The position numbers were made by a program, and so were the translations under genes. DNA of 64,000 nt from CBDCGJ01 sp965216645 (GTDB taxonomy: Bacteria > Pseudomonadota > Alphaproteobacteria > GCA-2731375), in NCBI GenBank assembly GCA_965216645.1, contig CBDCGJ010000016.1, positions 9,857-73,856 of the forward strand, written 5' to 3'. The notes under the pieces are model-generated. The model saw nothing but the letters and a program-made list of their open reading frames with translations, did no database searches and had not been told where the DNA came from. Of this stretch, positions 28,836-36,136 are shown piece by piece (within the stretch, counting starts at the first letter, position 1; every line of letters begins with the position of its first letter).

Positions 28836-30189
28836 CGATAACGTAAAGAAAGTTGCGCAGATTTAGATGAGGCGGTGGTTCCGTCTCTGGTTAGGATTGG
28901 TTTTCAGCGAATCAACCTTCACCAAAGGAAAGGAACCACCAATATGGATGATAACAAGACCACGGATTTGAACAACGTCATTTCCATTGATGACGAGCGG
29001 ATACAGGGCCATTTGGATCGCCTGGTCCGCGGCAGCGTGGAGGAGACGTTGAACGCGCTGTTGGAGGCGGAAGCCGATGCGTTGGCCGGCGCCGGTCGCT
29101 ACGAGCGTTCCGAGGGTCGCCGGGATTACCGGGCCGGGACGCGGCAGCGCAAGCTGCACACCAAAGCCGGCGAAGTGACCCTGCAGGTGCCGAAGCTGCG
29201 TAAGCAAGCCTTCGAGACGGCGATTATCGAGCGTTATCGGCGGCGGGAAGCCTCGGTCGAGGAGGCGTTGATGGAGATGTATCTCGCCGGCGTGTCGGTG
29301 CGCCGGGTGGAGGACATCACGGAGGCTCTATGGGGCACCCGGGTCTCAGCCGGCACGGTCTCCAATCTGAACAAGAAGATTTACGGGAAGATCGAGGCTT
29401 GGCGCAACAAGCCGATCCTCGGGAGGCATCCTTATGTCTATCTCGACGGCATCGTGCTGAAGCGGAGCTGGGCCGGTGAGGTGCGCAATGTCTCGCTGCT
29501 GGTGGCGATCGGCGTCAATGCCGATGGTTACCGGGAGATCCTGGGCATCAGCGAAGGCGCCAAGGAGGACAAGGCCGGCTGGTCGGGGTTTTTGACGCAT
29601 CTGAAGCAGCGCGGTCTGAAGGATGTCGAGCTGATCATATCGGACGCCTGCCTGGGTCTGGTCGAGAGCGCCGCCGAGTATTACCCCGAGGCCCGCTGGC
29701 AACGCTGCGTCGTACACTTTTACCGCAATGTCTTCAGCCATGTGCCGTCTGCCAAGGTGCGCGAGGTGGCGCATATGCTGAAGGCGATCCACGCCTCGGA
29801 GGATCGGGCGGCGGCCGAAGCCAAGGCCGCCGACGTGATCGCCAAGCTGAAAGGTTTAAGGCTTTCAAAAGCGGCCGAGCTGGTCTCGGAGAGCGTGCAA
29901 GAGACTTTCGCCTACTATGCCTTCCCCGACCAGCACTGGATCAAGTTGAAGACCAACAACCCGCTCGAGCGGCTGATGCGCGAGATCCGCCGCCGCACCC
30001 GCGTCGTCGGTGCCTTCCCGGACGCCCAAAGCTGCCTCAACCTGGCCGCGGCCAGGTTGAGGCACATCGCCGGCACCAAGTGGAGCACAAGGCGCTATAT
30101 GGACATGGATTTATTGAAACAGAGAGAAACCGAAACCGAGACAGCCACCGCCTGAACACCAAAAGTGCGCAAGATTCTTGACGCTACCC
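28836..30189 (+). mobile_element. IS256-family insertion sequence
   Basis: Imperfect inverted ends GATAACGTAAAGAAAGTTGCGCA (about 28837) and the complement of TGCGCAAGATTCTTGACGCTACCC (ending 30189) flank an intact transposase gene. The left flank is Rhs sequence and the right flank is the interior of an IS5-family copy. No target duplication is expected or seen, which points to a deletion or rearrangement next to the element. Confidence 0.88.
28944..30155 (+). CDS. IS256-family (mutator-type) transposase
   Basis: About 403 residues from ATG 28944 ('MDDNKTTDLNNVISIDDERI'), with AAAGGAAAGGAA upstream; an in-frame earlier start at 28875 lies within the IS end. Family text includes 'GRRDYRAGTRQRKLHTKAGE', 'MYLAGVSVRRVEDITEALWG', the first catalytic Asp in 'PYVYLDGIVLKRSW', the second in 'LIISDACLGLVESAAEYYP', 'WQRCVVHFYRNVFSHVP' and the Glu in 'LKTNNPLERLMREIRRRTRV'. 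The full length and intact frame suggest an active transposase. Confidence 0.93.
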   Translation: MDDNKTTDLNNVISIDDERIQGHLDRLVRGSVEETLNALLEAEADALAGAGRYERSEGRRDYRAGTRQRKLHTKAGEVTLQVPKLRKQAFETAIIERYRRREASVEEALMEMYLAGVSVRRVEDITEALWGTRVSAGTVSNLNKKIYGKIEAWRNKPILGRHPYVYLDGIVLKRSWAGEVRNVSLLVAIGVNADGYREILGISEGAKEDKAGWSGFLTHLKQRGLKDVELIISDACLGLVESAAEYYPEARWQRCVVHFYRNVFSHVPSAKVREVAHMLKAIHASEDRAAAEAKAADVIAKLKGLRLSKAAELVSESVQETFAYYAFPDQHWIKLKTNNPLERLMREIRRRTRVVGAFPDAQSCLNLAAARLRHIAGTKWSTRRYMDMDLLKQRETETETATA

Positions 30190-30505
30190 AAGCGATCGAA
30201 GATACGCGCCCTGGTCGAGCATCCCTTCGCCCGGCTGAAGGGGCCGATGCGGCTCACGGTCCGCTCGATCGGCCCGGGCCGAGACCCGGATCGGCCTGGC
30301 CAACCTGGTCTACAACTTCCAGCGCTACCTCTGGCTCGAGAGCCGAGCCGCGCCCGGATAACCGGAAAAAGCCGGAAAACCACCGGAAAACACACAACAA
30401 ACCGCCGCAAAACGGCGACAATCCCGGCCGCCTCAAGCAACACCGCCACAAACTCCCCAATCCGCCGACAATATCCGGCAAATTCAAGCGTTCTTAGAGG
30501 TGTCC
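30190..30505 (+). mobile_element. IS5-family element, copy 3 (3' end only)
   Basis: From 30190 to the terminal ...TTAGAGGTGTCC (30505) the sequence matches the last 300 bp of copies 1 and 2, including 'SKIRALVEHPFARLKGPMRL'. The 5' part was removed where the IS256 element ends. It is separated from copy 2 by only four bases, ACGT. Confidence 0.88.
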
Positions 30506-30509
30506 ACGT

Positions 30510-31844
30510 GGACACCTCTAAAAACCTACCCCTTTTTGGCCTGATCTGATTCAATCGCAGTATTGATTCGTTGAGGTGTTGCGATGTCTGGTCAGATCGG
30601 GTTTTGGGATTTGGAGGATCGGTATCGGTTGTTGAGCGCGGCTGGCGATCCGTTGGAGCGGTTGGCTGGGGTGGTGCCTTGGCGGGTGTTCCGCAAGCCG
30701 CTGGCGAAGGCGCTCAAGCGCTCGAACCGGGCCAAGGGCGGGCGGCCGCCGTTCGATCCGATCATGATGTTCAAGATCCTGATTTTGCAGGCGCTCTACG
30801 ATCTGTCGGACGATCAGGCGGAATATGTCATCAACGACCGGCTGTCGTTTCAGCGCTTTCTCGGCCTCTCGCTGGGCGACAAGGTGCCGGACGCGAAGAC
30901 GATCTGGCTGTTCCGCGAACAATTGAGCCGGGCCGGCGCGGTGGAGAAGCTGTTCGCCCGCTTCGAGCGCCATCTCGAAAAGGCGGGTTATCTGGCGATG
31001 GGCGGCCAGATCGTCGACGCCAGCCTGGTGGCCGCACCCCGGCCGCGCAACACGGACGGCGAGAAGCGGCAGATCAAGGACGGCAAGACCGCCGCCGAGA
31101 TCTGGCCGGACGATCCCCACAAGGCGGCGCAGAAGGACACACAGGCGCGCTGGACGGTGAAGCAGACCAAGGCCAAGACCCAGGCCGACGGCGGCAAACA
31201 CAAGACCGACCTCGCGATCCCGGTATTCGGTTATAAGCGAGCAGGAATGTCGCGCCGGTGGCGCGGCATAAGCCCGCGCAGCCACATTTGTATCGACCGC
31301 GAGCACGGCCTGATCCGGCGCTACAAAGTCACCGACGCGGCCCGCTATGACGGCGCGCAACTGGCCGATTTGCTGGACCGCAACAATACCGCTTCCGGGG
31401 TCTGGGCGGACACCGCCTATCGCTCGAAGAAGAACGAGACCTGGCTGGCGCGGCACGGCTTCCGCTCCCACATCCACACCAAAAAGCCGCCGGGCAAACC
31501 GATGAGCCGGCGCGCCGCCGCCGCCAATGGCAAGCGATCGAAGATACGCGCCCTGGTCGAGCATCCCTTCGCCCGGCTGAAGGGGCCGATGCGGCTCACG
31601 ATCCGCTCGATCGGCCTGGCCCGGGCCGAGACCCGGATCGGCCTGGCCAACCTGGTCTACAACTTCCAGCGCTACCTCTGGCTCGAGAGCCGAGCCGCGC
31701 CCGGATAACCGGAAAAAGCCGGAAAACCACCGGAAAACACACAACAAACCGCCGCAAAACGGCGACAATCCCGGCCGCCTCAAGCAACACCGCCACAAAC
31801 TCCCCAATCCGCCGACAATATCCGGCAAATTCAAGCGTTCTTAT
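30510..31844 (+). mobile_element. IS5-family element, copy 2 (intact transposase, right end displaced)
   Basis: Starts GGACACCTCTAAAAACCT at 30510, preceded by ACGT. The body matches copy 1. The right end is interrupted after 'AAGCGTTCTTA' at 31843 by a nest of other elements, and its last bases 'TTAGAGGTGTCC' reappear at 35565-35576, again followed by ACGT. The ACGT on both outer sides is the presumed 4-bp target duplication, and it is the centre of a parS site. Confidence 0.8.
30584..31708 (+). CDS. IS5-family transposase (intact)
   Basis: 374 residues from ATG 30584. It has an N-terminal DUF772-like domain ('MMFKILILQALYDLSDDQAE', 'SFQRFLGLSLGDKVPDAKT') and a DDE core (Asp in 'GGQIVDASLVAAP', Asp in 'SGVWADTAYRSKKN', Glu in 'IRALVEHPFARLKG'). 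After 'IPVFGYK' there is an insertion of about 15 residues ('RAGMSRRWRGISPR') before 'SHICIDREHGLI', where relatives continue directly. The insertion is encoded by a GC-rich inverted repeat and is shared by copy 1. Whether the enzyme tolerates it is unknown. Confidence 0.9.
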   Translation: MSGQIGFWDLEDRYRLLSAAGDPLERLAGVVPWRVFRKPLAKALKRSNRAKGGRPPFDPIMMFKILILQALYDLSDDQAEYVINDRLSFQRFLGLSLGDKVPDAKTIWLFREQLSRAGAVEKLFARFERHLEKAGYLAMGGQIVDASLVAAPRPRNTDGEKRQIKDGKTAAEIWPDDPHKAAQKDTQARWTVKQTKAKTQADGGKHKTDLAIPVFGYKRAGMSRRWRGISPRSHICIDREHGLIRRYKVTDAARYDGAQLADLLDRNNTASGVWADTAYRSKKNETWLARHGFRSHIHTKKPPGKPMSRRAAAANGKRSKIRALVEHPFARLKGPMRLTIRSIGLARAETRIGLANLVYNFQRYLWLESRAAPG

Positions 31845-32993
31845 GAGACCTGTGCGCGGGTAAGGGTTTACATGATTTGATAGTTTTGATTCTCTCGTTT
31901 TATCGAAGTGAACGGGAGGCGATGTGATGGCTCGGCGGACGATTGGACAGGAAGGCTTTTCCTTTATGTCGGGGAGTAGAGCTTCGGATCTGGACGCGCT
32001 TGCGCACCTGATCGATTGGTCTGCCGCCGACACTTTGATGATGCCGATCTCGGCTGGGGCAAAGGGCGAGCAGGGCTGGCCGCCGCTCTGTTTGCTAAAG
32101 GCTCTGCTGCTGGCGCGCTGGTATGATCTGAGCGATGTGAAGCTGGCCGAGGCGCTGGATGACCGGGCTTCCTTCCGCCGCTTTTGCGGCTTTTCTCGCA
32201 ACGAAGCGACACCGGAACGCACTGCCTTCGTGCGCTTTCGCCGAACCCTGGTCCGCCTCGGTCTCGGCGACAGGTTGTTCGATGTCATCACCGAACAACT
32301 TTACCGCCAACATGTCGAAGTGAAGCGCGGCACCCTGGTCGACGCGACGATCATCGCTTCGGCCTCCAAGAAAGACGGTGAGGCCCGTTGGGTCAAGCAC
32401 AAGAACCTCAAGGCCGCACACGGTTATAAGGCGCATGTGGCTTGCGACGAGGACACGGCGTTGATCGAACGGGTGGCGGTGACGCCGGCCAATGTCAACG
32501 ATGGCAAGGCCGGCTGCAATATTATCCCGGACGACCCGGGCGAGGTTTACGCGGACAGTGCCTATCGAGGCGAACGCTTCCGCAAGGCCGTAGAGGCGCG
32601 AGGCGGTCGAGCCCGGGTGGTGGTGACCGGCGTTTGGGCGCGCAGGCACGAAGATGCGGCGGCGAAACTGAAGGCTGTTAACGGACCGATCCACAAAGTG
32701 CGCGGGCGGATCGAAAAGATCTTCGGCACGGCCAAGCGTCATTATGGCCTACGCGCCATGACCGGTATCGGCCTTGACAAGGCAACGCTCCAGGTCCTCT
32801 TCACCGCCATCGCCTACAACCTGAAGCGGGCCCTCAATCTGCAAAGAGCATGAGCAAATGGGACCGACGAGGCCCCGTCTGCTGACAATCGGCGGTCAAA
32901 CCGACAACAAAGCCGGATGGCCACGGAAAATCTCTCTCGCCTATCAAATATCATCAGAAAAACAAAGGGATAGCTGACCCGCGCACAGGTCTC
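31845..32993 (+). mobile_element. Second IS5-family element, complete
   Basis: Inverted ends GAGACCTGTGCGCGGGT (31845-31861) and ACCCGCGCACAGGTCTC (32977-32993), flanked by CTTAT direct repeats (31840-31844 and 32994-32998). It lies inside the right end of IS5 copy 2. A decayed relative is at 14565-14802. Confidence 0.9.
31927..32853 (+). CDS. IS5-family transposase
   Basis: 308 residues from ATG 31927, preceded by GGGAGGCGATGTG. The N-terminal DUF772 domain ('LCLLKALLLARWYDLSDVKL', 'FRRFCGFSRNEATPERT') is followed by the DDE domain: Asp in 'KRGTLVDATIIASAS', Asp in 'GEVYADSAYRGERFRKA', Glu in 'VRGRIEKIFGTAKRHYGLR'. The C-terminus 'TAIAYNLKRALNL' is normal. The intact frame and intact ends suggest a functional element. 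Confidence 0.92.
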   Translation: MARRTIGQEGFSFMSGSRASDLDALAHLIDWSAADTLMMPISAGAKGEQGWPPLCLLKALLLARWYDLSDVKLAEALDDRASFRRFCGFSRNEATPERTAFVRFRRTLVRLGLGDRLFDVITEQLYRQHVEVKRGTLVDATIIASASKKDGEARWVKHKNLKAAHGYKAHVACDEDTALIERVAVTPANVNDGKAGCNIIPDDPGEVYADSAYRGERFRKAVEARGGRARVVVTGVWARRHEDAAAKLKAVNGPIHKVRGRIEKIFGTAKRHYGLRAMTGIGLDKATLQVLFTAIAYNLKRALNLQRA

Positions 32994-32996
32994 CTT

Positions 32997-34167
32997 ATAC
33001 TAACGGCATAAATTATTGACTTGTGATGGCCCATTCTCTCATGCCGATTGACATGATTGTCTCGGGTTCGGCAATGAGTTTGTTCCAGGCTTCGCATCCA
33101 GCTTCGATGATGGCGTCGTAATCTTCGAAGACGCTGTTCGAGAGCCAGTTTTGCCGCATGTATTGCCAGATATTCTCGACCGGGTTCAACTCGGGCGAGC
33201 GCGACGGCAGCAGGATAATGGTCAGGTTTTTCGGCACCTTGAGCTTGCCGCTACAGTGCCAGCCGGCGCGGTCCATCAGCACGACGCCGTGCGCCTTGGC
33301 GGCGACGCTGCGGCTGATCTCCTCGAGATGCAGCTGCATGGCGTCGGTGTTGGCGAACGGTAGCATCAGCGCGGCGCCCTTGGCGGCCAGGGGACAGATG
33401 GCGCCGAACAGATAGGCGTTGGCGTAGCGCTGATCGGCGGGCAGACGCGGCCGGCTGCCCTTCTTCGCCCAGATCCGCGTGCGGCCGTTCTTCTGCCCCA
33501 GTCTGGCTTCGTCTTGAAACCAGATCTCGATCCGCACGCCTGCGGGCAGGCCGGCGATGTGGGCGGCTAGGGTGCGGGGGAAGTTTTTTTGAACGCCGCG
33601 AGCACCCGCGGGTCCTGTTTCGGGTGCTGCGGGCGGCCCGAGATGCGGGAGAAGCACAGCGCCTTCAGCAATTCCGAGATCGCCCGCTCGCTATAGCGGA
33701 CACCGAAGCGATCCTCGATCACCCGCACCAGATCGATCCGGCGCCAGCGCACCACGCCGTCGACCGCCGGATCGGGGCCGCGCGCGACGATCGCAGACAG
33801 CTCGGCCATCTGTTCGTCGCTTAACCGCCGCGGCCGGCCCGCGCCGGCCCGGTTCTTCAAGCCGTCCGGACCCTCGTCATTGAAGCGGTGGGCCCAATCC
33901 CGCAGCGTCTGCCGGTCCATGCCGCCGACTTTCGCCGCCGCCGCGCGGCTCATCCCGTCATAGACCGCCGCCAAGGCCAACAGCCGGCGAACCTGACGCG
34001 GATCGCCACTGCGCTTGGCCAAACGGCGAAGTTCCCGACCATCGTAATCATCTCGCAAAACAATACTCACTGACATGGCGAATCTCCTTCGCCACACTTG
34101 AATCACAGACAGACCGATAAGGGAATCCCAACAGAGTCAGAAAATTTTGCCGTTGGTTCTATACAAA
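32997..34167 (-). mobile_element. IS630-family element
   Basis: Imperfect inverted ends CTAACGGCATAAATTATTGACTT (from about 33000) and the complement of GAGTCAGAAAATTTTGCCGTTGG (to about 34159), with TATA at both outer edges, as expected for a TA-targeting IS630/Tc1 element. The transposase is on the minus strand in two overlapping frames. It lies immediately beside the second IS5-family element. Confidence 0.8.
33013..34076 (-). CDS. IS630-family transposase made by frameshifting
   Basis: The first frame starts at ATG 34076 ('MSVSIVLRDDYDGRELRRL') and carries the helix-turn-helix region ('MSRAAAAKVGGMDRQTLRDW', 'RPRRLSDEQM'). It ends soon after a run of seven A's on the coding strand (about 33582-33588). 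The second frame continues from the same place with 'FPRTLAAHIAGLPAGVRIEI', the DDE Asp in 'FQDEARLGQKNG', Asp in 'GVVLMDRAGWHCSGK' and Glu in 'SPELNPVENIWQYMRQNW'. An A-AAA-AAC slippery run at the switch is characteristic of programmed frameshifting in this family, so I treat this as one gene, not a broken one. Confidence 0.8.
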
Positions 34168-34431
34168 AAGCTGCTGCGTCAAGTTCATCCCAAGGGTTTT
34201 TGATCGTCGATCAACAGGGTCATGGTTCTATCCGACGTCGGAGTTGGTCCGCGTCACTATCCTGGGCTGACCTGTTTGAAGCGGTGGGGCGGCACACTGT
34301 ATTAAGCGCAGTGTCATGAGCGCTTCGGCTCTTTGCCTGCAACCAAGTCGTCCCGTGCTCGCCCCGCCAGCCGATCATCAACGTCCTCTTTGCCTCACTT
34401 CGTTACATACCGCACATATTGCACCGCTGGG
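34167..34431. other. Unassigned sequence between IS630 and IS110 genes
   Basis: 265 bp with no convincing gene. On the minus strand a short text ending 'NHDPVDRRSKTLGMNLTQQ' resembles the tail of a mobile-element protein, but it is too short to assign. It presumably includes the non-coding end of the IS110 element. Confidence 0.4.
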
Positions 34432-35481
34432 TTAACCGGTCGCTTCCCCCACATGCGCTTGAAAGTGGCTTTGCTCTTTCCACATTCGGCCCAGGATCAC
34501 CGCCAGCCGGCGCGCCACCGCGACCCGGGCTTTCTTCGCCCCGCGCCGCTTCATCACCCGCAGCCCCCAGCTCTTCAGGTCCGAGCTCGAACGCACCGTG
34601 CTCAGCAGCACATTGGCCGCCTCGTAGAGGTAATGCCGGGCCATGTGATCGCCTTGCTTGGAGATGCCAAGCGTGACATCACGATCCCCCGATTGATAGC
34701 GCTTCGGCGTCAGGCCCAAATAGGCGCCGATATCCCGCATCCGCCCAAAACGGTCGATATCCTCAATCGTGGCGTAAAAGGCCAGCGCCGTGATCGGCCC
34801 CACCCCCGGCACGCTCATCAAGCGCCAACAGACCTCGTTTGCAGACGTGATCCGGCGGACCTCGCCGTCAAGCCGGGCGAGTTGGCCCTCCACCGAGGCC
34901 AGGGTCTCCAGCAAACTATCGACGCAAGCGTAGAGCAAACCGTCCCGACGCACCGCCGCCCGCGCCGCTTCGGCAAACCGCTTGTAGCCGCGTGCAGCCC
35001 CCAGCCGGATGCCGAACGGCTTCAACAGGCCGCGGATCTGACCGTTCATCTGCCGCTTCACCCGGACCAACTGATCGCGCGCGCCCAGCAAAGCTTTCAG
35101 ACGATGACTGTCCCACGACTTGACATGAACCGGTCGGTACCAGCCGGCCCGCAGCATCTGCGCCAAGGCCAGCGCATCGGCCCGGTCCGACTTCACCAGG
35201 CGATCCTTGACCGCGTTGGCGCAGGCCCGGGCGTCCATGCAGACAACCGGAATGCCAAGCCCTTCGAGAGACCAATAGAGCCAGGGCGTCAGCGAACCGC
35301 TCTCAAGACCCACCAAAGCAAGCCGGCCCCGCCCCGCCCGCGCGACAACACGCGACAGCGCCTGGGAGATCATCTCCGGATGCGTGTCCACCACACCGCG
35401 CCAGACAATCCTCTCATCATCGTCAATCACACAAACAGACGTCGTCTTGTTGCCAATGTCCAAACCTGCATAAAATGGCAT
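34432..35481 (-). CDS. IS110-family transposase (DEDD type)
   Basis: 349 residues from ATG 35481 ('MPFYAGLDIGNKTTSVCVID'); an upstream in-frame ATG at 35508 is less likely. The N-terminal RuvC-like DEDD domain has Asp in 'AGLDIG', Glu in 'ALVGLESGS' and the Asp pair in 'DRLVKSDRADALALAQML'. The C-terminal transposase_20 domain has 'LMSVPGVGPITALAFYATIE' and 'DIGAYLGLTPKRYQSGDRD'. IS110 elements lack inverted repeats and use a bridge RNA from the flanking non-coding end. The intact frame suggests activity. It is part of the IS nest inside IS5 copy 2. Confidence 0.92.
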   Translation of the reverse strand: MPFYAGLDIGNKTTSVCVIDDDERIVWRGVVDTHPEMISQALSRVVARAGRGRLALVGLESGSLTPWLYWSLEGLGIPVVCMDARACANAVKDRLVKSDRADALALAQMLRAGWYRPVHVKSWDSHRLKALLGARDQLVRVKRQMNGQIRGLLKPFGIRLGAARGYKRFAEAARAAVRRDGLLYACVDSLLETLASVEGQLARLDGEVRRITSANEVCWRLMSVPGVGPITALAFYATIEDIDRFGRMRDIGAYLGLTPKRYQSGDRDVTLGISKQGDHMARHYLYEAANVLLSTVRSSSDLKSWGLRVMKRRGAKKARVAVARRLAVILGRMWKEQSHFQAHVGEATG

Positions 35482-35564
35482 CGCTGCTCTCCTTTCATAA
35501 TTTCCCAAATGAGAGTTTCGGCCCTCAATCGGGGAGCAGCAACTTTCCTTTTGTATGGGATGTA

Positions 35565-35745
35565 TTAGAGGTGTCCACGTGAAACAAAGGTCAGCAATGC
35601 TGCCGATTCGGGTTGGACACGGGGGAGATTAGAGACCACTGAAGTGGTTTGTTATTCTGCCGTTTTTCGAGAATTTGGCGGCGAATGCAAGTTGGACTCT
35701 GTCCAACTTCAATTACTGAACAACGGTCGTGTATCGGAGAATTTA
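35565..35745. repeat. Spacer module (between cassettes 4 and 5) with parS split by an IS
   Basis: 35565-35576 (TTAGAGGTGTCC) is the displaced right end of IS5 copy 2. Directly after it ACGTGAAACAAAGGTCAGCA (35577-35596) is the right half of the parS-containing spacer. The rest of the module follows: GCTGCCGATTCGGGTTGGAC, the palindrome TTGGACTCTGTCCAA (35691-35705) and an AT-rich tail. The left half of the site and the hairpin are lost on the far side of the IS cluster. Confidence 0.8.
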
Positions 35746-35764
35746 TATAGTGTTCCCCGACTTC

Positions 35765-36118
35765 TCATTCTTCGCTAGATTCGTACCCATACAAGTTACA
35801 GACCACGACTGTGCATTCTTCGTTCAAATAAGGAAGCATCTGTTTGAACTCATCACTGATCTCACTGTCCTCAAATCTATCATACAAAAGTTCCACATCT
35901 TCATATTCCAAAATAACTGCATCAAAATTAGCTAAGTATTTTTCTACATTGTCTACAAAACCTCTCATGGAATTAGCAATTCCTATGACGTTAGTAATGA
36001 TACCTACAGAGGTGCTCCAATTATCTTCCAGCACGTCAAGTTCAGTTGACAATTTTCTCCAATTACCGGGTGTTGTCGGTGCTATATCGAACATACCTAC
36101 CCAAATAAGATTTGACAT
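35765..36118 (-). CDS. Putative immunity protein of cassette 4
   Basis: 117 residues from ATG 36118 ('MSNLIWVGMFDIAPTTPGNW'), very acidic, with no signal peptide. It begins 18 bp after the toxin stop. I do not recognise the family. The acidic protein beside a strongly basic toxin tip ('PKPKCKKKK' end) fits an electrostatic toxin-immunity pair. The AT-rich composition contrasts with the Rhs backbone. Confidence 0.65.
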   Translation of the reverse strand: MSNLIWVGMFDIAPTTPGNWRKLSTELDVLEDNWSTSVGIITNVIGIANSMRGFVDNVEKYLANFDAVILEYEDVELLYDRFEDSEISDEFKQMLPYLNEECTVVVCNLYGYESSEE

Positions 36119-36136
36119 TTTATTTTAGTTCGCCTG

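Noticed and set aside
24336..31834. Minus-strand frames of about 430 codons opposite the IS5 transposases
   Set aside because: They lie exactly antisense to intact transposase genes and have no family features.
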